Positions 17,036 through 25,477 of a stretch of 64,000 bases of DNA are shown here, in pieces. Within the stretch, counting starts at the first letter, position 1. Each line of letters begins with the position of its first letter. Source of the DNA: Alphaproteobacteria bacterium. Its GTDB lineage: Bacteria; Pseudomonadota; Alphaproteobacteria; Bin65. A program made the position numbers and the translations under genes. The stretch is from contig JAJEGH010000003.1 in NCBI GenBank assembly GCA_022819985.1, forward strand, positions 1-64,000. Reading direction: 5' to 3'. The notes below the pieces were generated by a model, which saw only the letters and a list, made by a program, of their open reading frames with translations, searched no databases and was not told where the DNA came from.

Positions 17036-18514
17036 ATGCCGCAGGATTCTGAACAACTCGCGCCGAGCACGCGCGCGATCTACGCGACTTTCGACTTTCT
17101 GGGCGCGCGCAGCGGGGTCATCGTCGCGTCGCTTGCAGCCCTTGCCGTGGCGGCGGTTCTGGCGAGCGGCATCTACATCGTAAAGAAGGAAGAGCAGGCG
17201 GTTCTCACCCGCTTCGGCAAGGTCGTGGACCCGAAAATCCCGCCTGGCATCCACTATGCGCTGCCGTTCGTCGAACGGGCCCATGTGCGCAAGGTCATGC
17301 GCATTACGCGCCGGAATGTGGCGACACGGGGCGGCAAGGGCACGGTCTCCTTTTCGATGCTCTCCGGCGATGCAAACCTGTTCGAAGCCGATGTCGCGCT
17401 GCAGTACAAGATCGGCAACCTGCGGAATTACCTCTACGCGACGGCCGATCCCGAAGCCGTACTGACGCTCATCGTGCGCGAACGCCTGATCGACATCATG
17501 GGCAGGAACTACATCGACCTGATTTTCACCAACAACCGCGACATCATTCAGGCCCACCTGTTCAAGAGCGCATCGGCCTACCTCAGGGACAACGATATCG
17601 GCATCGAACTGCTGGCGCTCAATATCGTGGATCTTCGCCCCATCGACGAAACCGTCGCGGCATTCCGGGATGTGAGCGACGCGATCGCGGAAAGCATCCA
17701 GTCCGTGAGCGACTCAAGACGCAGGACGGAACAGTTGCTGGCCCGCAGCAGGGGCCAGGCCGAAGCCATCCTGTCCAACGCCAGGACCAGGGCGAGGGAG
17801 CGTCGGCTGCAGGCCGAGAGCAGCGCCAAGGTCTTTTCGGAGTTGCTTGCCGTCTACCGCAGCCAGTCCTCGTCGGTGACGGTCACACGCTATTGGCAGC
17901 GTATGCGCACGATTTTTCGCGATGCGACCTTGTCGGCCGTCAATCCGGGCGACGCTTCGGCGATCGATATCAACATGGTCGACGGGTTCGTACCGGGCGT
18001 CGGGCGCGTACCCGGCGCTGTCGCGTCGGCCGACGCCTCCGGGCGGCGGGGTCCTGCCAGAAGCGAAATGGTCGGCGGTCGGCGTTCCCTGACCACTGCC
18101 AGCGAGAAACGCCGGCACGGCTTCGAGAATACCGAAGCGGACCGCTTCCTGATCAGCGGACGCTTCCACGCGGCGGGCAGCGAACGCCACCATCTGAGCA
18201 GCGCGCGACCGCGATCCCTGATCTTCGACGATCTGTCCATCTTCAGCCATCGTCATGTCGCGCCGACCAAGGTTGCCATATCGGCGGAGAAGAACGAGCC
18301 GCCCCTGGTGAGCCGGACCACTGTGGAGGCCGACGAGGACGATGAAGACGAGCCTGCGGCATCGCGGAAGACGAAGACCGGACCGTCGAAGACGATGAAG
18401 TCGAACCAGGGAAAAGCGAAGCAGAAAAAGGCTGAAGCGGTTAAAACTGCAGAAAAGAAAAAAACCGATCCGTCGGGCAAGGAAAAGGCAAAGTTGCAGG
18501 AGACGAAGAAGTAG
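17036..18514 (+). CDS. HflK-like SPFH protein with long basic tail
   Basis: A 492-residue protein with one membrane helix (about 28-48) and an SPFH domain (about 49-300) beginning KKEEQAVLTRFGKVVDPKIP. It contains the HflK-style core DANLFEADVALQYKIGN and a helical ARSRGQAEAILSNARTRARE segment. After residue 300 the family resemblance ends. Residues 310-420 are Ser/Arg-rich and the last 70 residues are mainly Lys, Glu and Thr with an acidic patch (EADEDDEDE). The tail is far longer than in ordinary HflK and is probably disordered. Third gene of the operon; the next gene starts 15 bases after its stop. Confidence 0.8.
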   Translation: MPQDSEQLAPSTRAIYATFDFLGARSGVIVASLAALAVAAVLASGIYIVKKEEQAVLTRFGKVVDPKIPPGIHYALPFVERAHVRKVMRITRRNVATRGGKGTVSFSMLSGDANLFEADVALQYKIGNLRNYLYATADPEAVLTLIVRERLIDIMGRNYIDLIFTNNRDIIQAHLFKSASAYLRDNDIGIELLALNIVDLRPIDETVAAFRDVSDAIAESIQSVSDSRRRTEQLLARSRGQAEAILSNARTRARERRLQAESSAKVFSELLAVYRSQSSSVTVTRYWQRMRTIFRDATLSAVNPGDASAIDINMVDGFVPGVGRVPGAVASADASGRRGPARSEMVGGRRSLTTASEKRRHGFENTEADRFLISGRFHAAGSERHHLSSARPRSLIFDDLSIFSHRHVAPTKVAISAEKNEPPLVSRTTVEADEDDEDEPAASRKTKTGPSKTMKSNQGKAKQKKAEAVKTAEKKKTDPSGKEKAKLQETKK

Positions 18515-18529
18515 CTCCAGAGAATTAGC

Positions 18530-19717
18530 ATGCCTATCCCGACACGGCCTTTTGCGACCTTTGCGCTTGCCTTCCTTGCATTTGCTACCGGTTGCCTCGC
18601 ATCAGAACCGAAATCGCCCGGCGTTACCGGAGAGGCGGTCGTATTCGGTCAGAGCGGCTGTTTCTCCGGCGCATGCCGGCGCGCCGGCCTGCACTACAGG
18701 GCCGGCATTCTTGCCGCTTTCCACGAACGCAACCGAAGCGGGGGCATAAACGGCAGGACACTCAGGCTGGTGGCGCGGGACGACCGGTACCAGGCGTCCG
18801 CCGCTGCCGCCAACGCAATGAAGTTCGTCTCCGACAACAATGTATTCGCGATTATCGGCGGCGTGGGTTCGCCGACGGCGCGGCGCATGGCGCCGATCCT
18901 GCGCAGCGCAGATGTGCCCTTCGTCGGCATTTTGTCGGGTGCGGATTTTCTGCGCGACCGCGCGCGATTTCCGAACGTGATAAACCTGCGAACCGGCTAT
19001 TTCGAGGAAACCCGGCAGCTGGTGACCTACTTGTACAACAAGATGGGCGCGCGCCGGTTCGGCATCATTTATCAGGAAGATTCCTTCGGCCGGTCCGTAC
19101 TGGACAGCTATCACGACGTCCTGAAAACCTTCGGTCTGCCGATACTGGCCAAGGCCAACTACTCCTGGCACGCGCATTCCGTTCACGGCAGCGTGTTTCT
19201 TATGGAAAAGGCCGATCTGGACGTTGTATTGCTCGCGACGACCACGGCGACGGCCGCAGATGCGATCAATCTGGCGCGGTCCCTCGGCCACAGGTATGTT
19301 GTGGGGATCCTTTCCGTTGTGAGTGTCGACCAACTCAGGAGATTGCTGGATTACCGGTTCGAACCGGCCGTCATATCCAGGATCACGCCGGACGTTCGGA
19401 ACGAGAAAGTCGCACTGGTGAAACGGTTCCGGGCGGCACTTGAAGACTACAGAAAGTCCAGTCCGGACGCGTCGGAACTGGCTGCCTCTTCGTTCGGCAT
19501 CGAGGGCTATATCGTTGGCCGCTTCGTCATTGACGTGCTGGAACGGATACCGGAAGAACCGACCCGGAAGGCGTTTCTCGAAGCCGCGCTGGCAGCGGAT
19601 CCGTTCGTCATCGACGATTGGGTGATTTCCTTCACCGCCGGCAGCAACGCGGGAACGAAATATGTGCGGCTTATCGAAGTTGCGGGCGACAGTTCTGAAA
19701 AGGTGACAACCGAGTGA
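18530..19717 (+). CDS. LIV-type (Peripla_BP_6) binding lipoprotein
   Basis: A 395-residue periplasmic binding protein. The N-terminus has a hydrophobic signal ending FATGC at residue 22, consistent with a lipoprotein, so it is probably membrane-tethered. The mature part matches branched-chain-amino-acid-type receptors: AVVFGQSGCFSG, the GGINGRTLRLVARDDRYQA motif, and FAIIGGVGSPTARRMAPIL. No ABC permease or ATPase of that family is nearby, so transport by the usual partner is unlikely. A sensory or scaffolding role with the SPFH proteins is the inference. Its stop overlaps the next start (GTGA). It does not resemble the zinc receptor ZnuA. Confidence 0.75.
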   Translation: MPIPTRPFATFALAFLAFATGCLASEPKSPGVTGEAVVFGQSGCFSGACRRAGLHYRAGILAAFHERNRSGGINGRTLRLVARDDRYQASAAAANAMKFVSDNNVFAIIGGVGSPTARRMAPILRSADVPFVGILSGADFLRDRARFPNVINLRTGYFEETRQLVTYLYNKMGARRFGIIYQEDSFGRSVLDSYHDVLKTFGLPILAKANYSWHAHSVHGSVFLMEKADLDVVLLATTTATAADAINLARSLGHRYVVGILSVVSVDQLRRLLDYRFEPAVISRITPDVRNEKVALVKRFRAALEDYRKSSPDASELAASSFGIEGYIVGRFVIDVLERIPEEPTRKAFLEAALAADPFVIDDWVISFTAGSNAGTKYVRLIEVAGDSSEKVTTE

Positions 19718-20205
19718 AGAAAATCGACGATTTCGAACGGGAGGAAACCGGCGAGGAGTGGCTTCGCGAGGGCTACAAGGTCGTCTCGATGCGCCGGAAC
19801 ATCATGTTCCGGAACCTTCTCGAATCGACGCGTTTCCTGCTGTTCGGCAATGGCGCCGGTACGGCTCTGATCATAGGATTCATGAGCACCAGTACTACCG
19901 GCCAGGTTGAGGGCGTGTTCCACTGGTTCGCGCTGATGACCGTGCTGGTCTTCGGAATCGGCACATTGACCTCGGCGCTGACGATGTTCCTGATAACCGT
20001 GGTATCGGTCAGGGAGGCCCACGGCAGCGAAACTGCCCTGAAGCGTTTCGTCGACGGAGACGGCGACCGCTCGGAGGTCATGTTCAACATCGAAGGCCAG
20101 ACCTGGCGTCTCGCCGACTGGGCGACCCTCACCGGGATCGTGAGCGCTGTCGCGTTCATCGTCGGCGGATTGGCCGGCATCGGGCTGTTGGTGGTGTTCT
20201 TCTAG
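19714..20205 (+). CDS. Small membrane protein of the SPFH operon, unknown
   Basis: A 163-residue protein that I do not recognise. It has a charged N-terminal segment of about 30 residues with a REGYKVVSMRRNI stretch and three hydrophobic segments (near residues 45-60, 68-96 and 137-162). Between the second and third is a charged loop with DGDGDRSEVMFNIEGQTWRL. GTG start overlaps the binding-protein stop, so it belongs to the same operon and is its last gene. It converges on znuB with 32 bases between. It could be a third-party membrane partner of the permease-SPFH complex. Confidence 0.6.
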   Translation: MKKIDDFEREETGEEWLREGYKVVSMRRNIMFRNLLESTRFLLFGNGAGTALIIGFMSTSTTGQVEGVFHWFALMTVLVFGIGTLTSALTMFLITVVSVREAHGSETALKRFVDGDGDRSEVMFNIEGQTWRLADWATLTGIVSAVAFIVGGLAGIGLLVVFF

Positions 20206-20237
20206 GCTTCGACCGCATCGCCCTTCGCCGCAGCCTG

Positions 20238-21044
20238 TCAATCGGCGCGGCCGCCCCCACTGCGGACGGGTAAAATCAGGCTCAAGGCGAATATTGCGCT
20301 GGCGACAAGTACGATGGCCGGTCCGGCGGGAATATCCCATTGCAGCGCGGCGAACAGGCCGGCGACAACGGAGGCGATTCCGATCGCCGTGGACGCCACG
20401 GCCATCTGCTCGGGCGTCGTTGCCATGCGCCGTGCGGCGGCGGCCGGAACGATCACGAGGGCGACCACGAGCAGCATGCCGACGATTTTCATGCCCACGG
20501 CAATCACTGCTGCGAGCAGGAACAGAAGCAGGAGGCGTACCCGTTCCACCGGCACGCCTTCCACGGCCGCGAGATCCCTGTTGACGGTCACGGAGAGGAG
20601 ATTGCGCCATTGCCACGCGAGGGCGCCGGTAACGATGACGGCCGTTCCGAAGATGAGCCACAGGTCGACGGCGCCGACGGAGAGAATGTCGCCGAACAGG
20701 TAGCCGATCAGATCGATCCGCAACCGTTCCATGAAAGCGACGACGACGAGCCCCCCCGCAAACACGGCATGGGCCAGCACGCCGAGCAGGGCGTCGACGG
20801 AAATGTATCGCTGGCGCTCGAGCAGAAGCAGGCAAAGCGCCAGCAGCAGGCAGATCGCGAAGACCGCGAGGATCGGCGCGATGTCGAGCAGGAAACCGAG
20901 CGCGACCCCGAGCAGCACGGCATGGGCGAGCGCGGTGCCGAAATAGGCCAGGTTCCGCCATACCACGAAGCAGCCGACCGGGCCGGCGGCAAACGCCGCC
21001 CCGATGCCGCCCGCGAGGGCGCGCAGGAAAAAGTCCTCGATCAC
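20238..21044 (-). CDS. znuB: Zinc/manganese ABC transporter permease (ZnuB-like)
   Basis: A 268-residue inner-membrane subunit of the ABC-3 metal family with about eight helices. The conserved opening FFLRALAGGIGAAFAAGPVG and the internal LAYFGTALAHAVLLGVALG are typical of ZnuB/MntB. GTG start overlaps the znuC stop (GTGA). It works with ZnuC to import zinc; the periplasmic receptor ZnuA and regulator Zur are not in the window. It faces the SPFH operon tail to tail. Confidence 0.87.
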   Translation of the reverse strand: MIEDFFLRALAGGIGAAFAAGPVGCFVVWRNLAYFGTALAHAVLLGVALGFLLDIAPILAVFAICLLLALCLLLLERQRYISVDALLGVLAHAVFAGGLVVVAFMERLRIDLIGYLFGDILSVGAVDLWLIFGTAVIVTGALAWQWRNLLSVTVNRDLAAVEGVPVERVRLLLLFLLAAVIAVGMKIVGMLLVVALVIVPAAAARRMATTPEQMAVASTAIGIASVVAGLFAALQWDIPAGPAIVLVASAIFALSLILPVRSGGGRAD

Positions 21045-21853
21045 GGGCGCCGGCCGGCCTGCGGGTCCCGCGCAACGCCGGAATCCGCGGCCATCGGCTC
21101 GCCGAGCGCGTCATGGCGGTGATCGTGCATATGCTGGTAGACGGCGAGCGTCTCGGACAGGTGCGGGCCGAACAGAGAGATGAATTCCGGGTGGCGCAGA
21201 ACGACCTGCGGCCGGCCGCTGCAACAGATATGCCGGTTCAGGCATACGACGGTGTCCGTCGCCGCCATGACCAGGTGCAGATCGTGCGAGACCAGGATCA
21301 CCGCGCAGCCGTAGCGGTCGCGGATGGAACCGATCAGATTATAAAGTTCGCTCTGGCTGGTGACGTCGACTCCCGCCAGCGGTTCGTCGAGCACCAGCAG
21401 CCCCGGTTCGCGCAGCAGCGCCCGTGCGAGCAGCACGCGTTGCAACTCTCCGCCCGAGATTTCCGAGAGCGGAAAATCGAGAATCGAATCGGCGCCGACT
21501 TCGTCGAGCACAGTCGCGAGTTTCTCCGGCCGTGCCGGCGCGCCGAGGGTCAGGAAACGCCGCACGGTCATCGGCAGGATCTGATCGCGGTGCAGATGCT
21601 GGGGCGAATAGCCGATGCGCAGGCCGGGCGCGCGCCGGACCTCGCCGGAATCCGGCTTGACGATGCCCAGAATGACGCGAAGCAACGTCGATTTGCCGGC
21701 GCCGTTGAGGCCGACGAGGGTCATGATCTCTCCGGCGCGAACGACGATGTCCACATTGTCGAGAACGTTCAGCCGGCCGAAGCGAACGCATACCCCCCGC
21801 GCCTCGACCAGAGGCGGGGCCTGTGCGGACTCGCTCGAAGAGGGCGGGGACAT
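21041..21853 (-). CDS. znuC: Zinc ABC transporter ATPase (ZnuC-like)
   Basis: A 270-residue ABC ATPase. The Walker A motif GLNGAGKST is at residues 48-56, the signature is ISGGELQRVLLARALL, Walker B is LLVLDEPLAGVD, and the switch histidine is in LVSHDLH. The C-terminal tail contains HMHDHRHD, a likely metal-binding stretch seen in many ZnuC proteins. It is first in the znuCB operon, with ATG at 21853. The 141 bases between it and the MazG-like gene show no clear Zur box. Confidence 0.87.
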   Translation of the reverse strand: MSPPSSSESAQAPPLVEARGVCVRFGRLNVLDNVDIVVRAGEIMTLVGLNGAGKSTLLRVILGIVKPDSGEVRRAPGLRIGYSPQHLHRDQILPMTVRRFLTLGAPARPEKLATVLDEVGADSILDFPLSEISGGELQRVLLARALLREPGLLVLDEPLAGVDVTSQSELYNLIGSIRDRYGCAVILVSHDLHLVMAATDTVVCLNRHICCSGRPQVVLRHPEFISLFGPHLSETLAVYQHMHDHRHDALGEPMAADSGVARDPQAGRRP

Positions 21854-21994
21854 GGCGAAGCGATACAGGCTCGCACTATGCGAAGCAAGGATCGCCGCTT
21901 CCGCCGGAGCGGCCCGCTCCGGTCGAAATGGCGGGCCGGGGCAAAGCGTCTTTCTAAATGACGGCGGACGGCATTTGCGGGCCGCCTTGCCGGG

Positions 21995-22360
21995 CTAAAG
22001 CTCGGTGTATTTCGCAGCGCGGCCCCGGACCTTGTCGGCGGGGTATTTGGCGTCGTTGGCCCCGATCTTGTCGGCCGCGGCCGCAGGCAGGTCGATGCCG
22101 GTGCGCTCGGCGATCAGCAGCAGGTAGATGAAGACGTCGGCGCATTCCTCGGCCAGCCGGCGGCGCATGTCGGCGCCTTCGGCTTCTAGGTCGAAGTCCC
22201 CGGCGGATTTCCACTGGGTCAATTCGAGGAGTTCGGCAGCTTCGAGGTTGAGCGAGACGATCAGGTCCTTCAGCGAATGGAACTGGCGCCAGTTGCGCGC
22301 ATCCCGGAATGCGACGAGCCGCCGGGTCAGTTCTTCGAGCGTTGGCGTTTCGCCGGCCAT
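21995..22360 (-). CDS. MazG-like nucleotide pyrophosphohydrolase
   Basis: A 121-residue all-alpha NTP pyrophosphohydrolase of the MazG/RS21-C6 (dCTPase-like) type. The metal-binding pattern EAAELLELTQW followed by EECADVFIYLLLIAER gives the ExxE and ExxD pairs. KYPADKVRGRAAKYTEL is the usual C-terminus. It would hydrolyse a non-canonical or surplus dNTP to the monophosphate. The ATG at 22360 has GAGGGA upstream; a start 13 codons earlier lacks one. Confidence 0.85.
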   Translation of the reverse strand: MAGETPTLEELTRRLVAFRDARNWRQFHSLKDLIVSLNLEAAELLELTQWKSAGDFDLEAEGADMRRRLAEECADVFIYLLLIAERTGIDLPAAAADKIGANDAKYPADKVRGRAAKYTEL

Positions 22361-22494
22361 GATCCCTCGCTCCCTTCGCGCCGCAGCGATCTGACGCACT
22401 GCCGCGCCGCCGCCGGTCCTGCTAGCCCATCGGCCGCCGGCCGCCCTTTCCGACCCGATAAGCCGACCGGGCGCCGGCCACCGCCTCCGACCCG

Positions 22495-23226
22495 ATGCAG
22501 GCCATGCGGATCGTCCACCTTTCCGACACCCACCTCGCCGGGGACCGGCCGGACCGGGCGGCCGCCCTCGAAGCCTGCGTCGACCATATCGAGCGGCTGC
22601 GCCCCGACGCCGTCGTCCATACCGGCGACATCGCGCATAACGGACGCGCGGAGGAATACCGGACGGCGCGAACGCTGCTCGACAGGCTGTCGATGCCGTA
22701 TTTCGTGCTGCCCGGCAACCGGGACGACCGGCGCAATCTGATCGGGGCTTTCGCCGACGGGCGCCATATCCGGCCGGACATGCCCTTCGTGCAATACGCG
22801 GTCGAGGATTTTCCGGCGCGGCTGATCGTCATCGATTCGGTCAACGCCGGCATGAGCAAGGGCCGGCTGTGCGCCGACCGGCTGGCCGGTATCCGGCGGA
22901 TGCTGGCGGCAGACCCGTCGCGACCTGCTTGCCTGTTCCTCCACCATCCGCCCTTCGAGGTCGCGGTCGGCCCCTATCCGCGCCATTTCGATCCCTGGGC
23001 CGAGGCCGGCGCGCTGATCGCCGAACTACAGCGCCACGATCATGTCGCCGGCATTTTCTGCGGCCATGTCCACCGGGCCTTTGAAACGGCGATCGGCGGT
23101 GCGAAAGCCAGCGTCGTTTCCTGCCTCGCCGACGATCTGCGCTGGGACCGGCCGGATACGGCGCAACGGGGCCTGCCCGTGATCGGCGTCCACACGCTCT
23201 CCACAGAAGTGCCCGCGGCGGCGTAG
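22495..23226 (+). CDS. CpdA-like metallophosphoesterase
   Basis: A 243-residue calcineurin-fold phosphoesterase. Metal motifs are all present: HLSDTHL, VVHTGDIAHNG, PGNRDD, LFLHHPP and GHVHRAF. This is the class of 3',5'-cyclic-AMP phosphodiesterase CpdA. The GNxD motif reads GNRDD in place of GNHD, as in CpdA. A second ATG at 22504 gives the more usual MRIVHLSDTH opening and may be the true start; neither has a strong ribosome site. Stand-alone gene. Confidence 0.82.
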   Translation: MQAMRIVHLSDTHLAGDRPDRAAALEACVDHIERLRPDAVVHTGDIAHNGRAEEYRTARTLLDRLSMPYFVLPGNRDDRRNLIGAFADGRHIRPDMPFVQYAVEDFPARLIVIDSVNAGMSKGRLCADRLAGIRRMLAADPSRPACLFLHHPPFEVAVGPYPRHFDPWAEAGALIAELQRHDHVAGIFCGHVHRAFETAIGGAKASVVSCLADDLRWDRPDTAQRGLPVIGVHTLSTEVPAAA

Positions 23227-23238
23227 AGGCGGCAACGG

Positions 23239-23269
23239 AAAAACCCGCAAGCCCGGACCCGGATGCGGG
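23239..23269 (-). terminator. Rho-independent terminator of the phthalate-type operon
   Basis: On the minus strand CCCGCA (from 23269) and TGCGGG (to 23244) form a stem around a 14-base loop. TTTTT (23243-23239) and more pyrimidines follow. It begins 14 bases after the stop of the decarboxylase-like gene. Confidence 0.7.
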
Positions 23270-23282
23270 CGGCGGACCGCCC

Positions 23283-24275
23283 CTACAGGCTGAACGCCTC
23301 CAGCGTCGCCGGGTGGAACAGGTCCGCGACCTCGACCCGGCGGGGCGACAGGCCCTGGGCATGGTGGTAGCCGAGGAAGGTATCGAGGGTCTTCTCGTTG
23401 CCGGCGAGGCCGTAGCTCCAGTAGTCCGCGCCCATCAGGGACCGCGCGCGCTCCAGGCTGTCTTCCAGAAAGGGCAGGGTCGCCTTGGCCGCCGAGGTGT
23501 CGCCCAGCGCGTCCTGCGCCATGTCCTTCGCACGGGTAAACGCCTTGAGCAGGGCGCCGGGCAGCCAGGGATGGCCGTCGGCCAGCGACCGCCGCAGCGC
23601 CAGCACATGCATGATCGGGAACACGCCGTGACGCCGGTAATACGCCTCCGCGGCGGCGAAGGAATCGCCGAACAGGCGGCCGACCTTCGGATGGCTTTCG
23701 TCGAAGCAGCGGATCGCGCGCGGGCCGATAAAGCCGTCGATCCCGCCATCCGTCAGCAGGCCGTTCAGGGTCGCGCCCTCCGGGGCCTGCTCCACGGTCA
23801 CATCCGCCGGCAGGTCGAGCGCGATCTTCTCCGGACGGCCCGGCGTATCCATACCGCCGCGCACCCAGGTTATGTCCGACGGCCGGACGCCGTGATCCTC
23901 CTCCAGGATGCCGCGCGCCCAGACGTTGGCGGTGAGCTGGTATTCGGCGATGCCGATGCGCCGGCCCTTCAGATCCTCCGGCCGCTCGATGCCGCGGTCG
24001 GTGCGGATGTAGATCGAGGTGTGGCGGAAGGCGCGGGACAGGTAGACCGGCACGGCGATGTAGTGCGGATCGCCGCGCGCCACCGAGATGACATAGGAGG
24101 AAAGCGAGAGTTCGCAGATGTCGAAGGCCCGGTGGCGCATGGCGCGGAAAAACATCTCCTCGGGCGTCAGCAGCATGACCGCCGGGTCGACGCCGTCGAT
24201 CTTCACCCGGCCGTCGGCGATCGGGCGGGTGCGGTCGTAGTCGCCCATGGCGACGGACAGGCGCAGATCGCTCAC
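23283..24275 (-). CDS. 4,5-dihydroxyphthalate decarboxylase-like protein
   Basis: A 330-residue protein of the Pht5/LigZ-like group within the periplasmic-binding fold superfamily. It has the opening LRLSVAMGDYDRTRPIADG, then RAFDICELSLSSYV, and the RAFRHTSIYIRTDRGI segment. There is no signal peptide, which favours a cytoplasmic enzyme over a transport receptor. In phthalate degradation it would decarboxylate 4,5-dihydroxyphthalate to protocatechuate. GTG start at 24275 with GGGGAGG upstream and a four-base overlap with the dehydrogenase stop. Last gene of a three-gene operon with dehydrogenase and reductase; a dedicated terminator follows. Confidence 0.75.
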   Translation of the reverse strand: MSDLRLSVAMGDYDRTRPIADGRVKIDGVDPAVMLLTPEEMFFRAMRHRAFDICELSLSSYVISVARGDPHYIAVPVYLSRAFRHTSIYIRTDRGIERPEDLKGRRIGIAEYQLTANVWARGILEEDHGVRPSDITWVRGGMDTPGRPEKIALDLPADVTVEQAPEGATLNGLLTDGGIDGFIGPRAIRCFDESHPKVGRLFGDSFAAAEAYYRRHGVFPIMHVLALRRSLADGHPWLPGALLKAFTRAKDMAQDALGDTSAAKATLPFLEDSLERARSLMGADYWSYGLAGNEKTLDTFLGYHHAQGLSPRRVEVADLFHPATLEAFSL

Positions 24276-25477
24276 CGTGTAGCCTCCCCCGATTGCACGG
24301 CCACCTGCCGCGTCAGTCCGGCCGGCGCGCCGCTGCGGGCCGAGCGCAGGATGGCGTGGCACACCTCCAGGCTGGCCAGGCCCCAGCGTCCGGTCTGGAC
24401 CGGCTCAATACCATCCCGCACCGCCGCGACCAATGCGTCGAGCACCGGCGCGCGCGGATCGGCCATCCCCGAGTTCGCATTCAGGGGCGCCGCTTCGAAC
24501 CGTCGTTCTTCGCCATAGACCCAGATGCCGTCCGGGGTCAGGCGGATGTCGCCGCGCTCGCAGCAGACGATGACAGGACCGAAATGCTCGTGATGGGGCG
24601 CGGTCGGCGGCGCCTCCGCCGCGCCGAACGCGCGCGTCCGTTTGAGTGCGGTCTCCTCGTCCGGAGTCTTCGCTGCGGCCAGCGCCCGGCGCGCCCGGCC
24701 ATAGTCCGCCGGGTCCTTTTCCCGTCCCAGTTCGCCGGTCCAGCCCATCCATTCGTCGCTGTCGAAGCGGCCGTAGCCGGAATAGGTCAGGCCGGCGAAA
24801 GCCCCGCCCTCGAACGTCAGCAGCGCGCTGCAGGCGCCTTCGGTCGGCCGCGCCGGATCCCAGGAGCCGGTAAACGCGCTGACCTGCGTCGTGAGGCCGC
24901 CGGCGAGCAGGCGCACGACATCGACCTGGTGCACCGCCTGGCTGAACAGCACGCCGCCGCCTTCCTCCGTCCGCAGTTCTTCCGGCCGGCGCGGGCGGTA
25001 GAGGAAATCCGTGTAGTTGAAGGCGTGGATCATGCGCACGGACCCGAGCGCGCCGCTCCCGATCAGTGTCCGGGCCTGCGCGACCGGGGCGTCGAAACTG
25101 TGGGACGGCCCGACGATCAGGGCGACGCCGGCCTTCTCGCACGTCTCGACCATGGCTTCGCCGTCGGCCATCGAGACGGCAAGCGGCTTTTCGACCAGCA
25201 CATGCTTGCCGGCCGCCGCCGCCGCGATGGCCTGTCCGGCGTGCAGTTCGTGCGGCGTGGCGATATAGACCGCCTCCAGGCCGGGATGCGCGAGCAGCCC
25301 GTCGAGCCCGGCATAGCCCCGGCCGCCGAACGCTTTCTCGAAGGCGGCGCGGGACTCTGCGCGCGGCGCGCACGCGGCCACGAGATCGACCCGGCGGTCG
25401 GCGCGCAGGGCCGGCGCGGTGAGCGCAAAGGCGCGGCCGAGGCCGACGACGCCGAGGCGAACCGGCTCAGAGGTCAA
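24272..25477 (-). CDS. Gfo/Idh/MocA oxidoreductase, phthalate dihydrodiol dehydrogenase-like
   Basis: A 401-residue NAD(P)-dependent dehydrogenase. The Rossmann motif GVVGLGRAFA lies near residue 10, EKPLAVSMADG near 97, and the FSQAVHQVDVVRLL catalytic helix near 180. It is longer than a typical Gfo protein and fits Pht4-type 4,5-dihydro-4,5-dihydroxyphthalate dehydrogenase, which rearomatises the ring-dioxygenated product. Start is TTG at 25477, ten bases after GGAG, inside the 3' end of the reductase gene (11-base overlap). Substrate assignment comes from the neighbours, not from residues in this protein. Confidence 0.78.
   Translation of the reverse strand: MTSEPVRLGVVGLGRAFALTAPALRADRRVDLVAACAPRAESRAAFEKAFGGRGYAGLDGLLAHPGLEAVYIATPHELHAGQAIAAAAAGKHVLVEKPLAVSMADGEAMVETCEKAGVALIVGPSHSFDAPVAQARTLIGSGALGSVRMIHAFNYTDFLYRPRRPEELRTEEGGGVLFSQAVHQVDVVRLLAGGLTTQVSAFTGSWDPARPTEGACSALLTFEGGAFAGLTYSGYGRFDSDEWMGWTGELGREKDPADYGRARRALAAAKTPDEETALKRTRAFGAAEAPPTAPHHEHFGPVIVCCERGDIRLTPDGIWVYGEERRFEAAPLNANSGMADPRAPVLDALVAAVRDGIEPVQTGRWGLASLEVCHAILRSARSGAPAGLTRQVAVQSGEATR

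Noticed and set aside
16097..18514. The two SPFH genes as the housekeeping hflKC pair
   Set aside because: Order, tail length and operon partners differ from hflKC, and no ftsH or hflX is near.
18530..19717. Binding lipoprotein as the missing ZnuA for znuBC
   Set aside because: Sequence is LIV-type, without the His-rich loop or fold signatures of ZnuA, and it is in the opposite operon.
20238..21853. znuBC as part of the SPFH operon
   Set aside because: Opposite strand and convergent; functional link to metal handling is possible but not structural.
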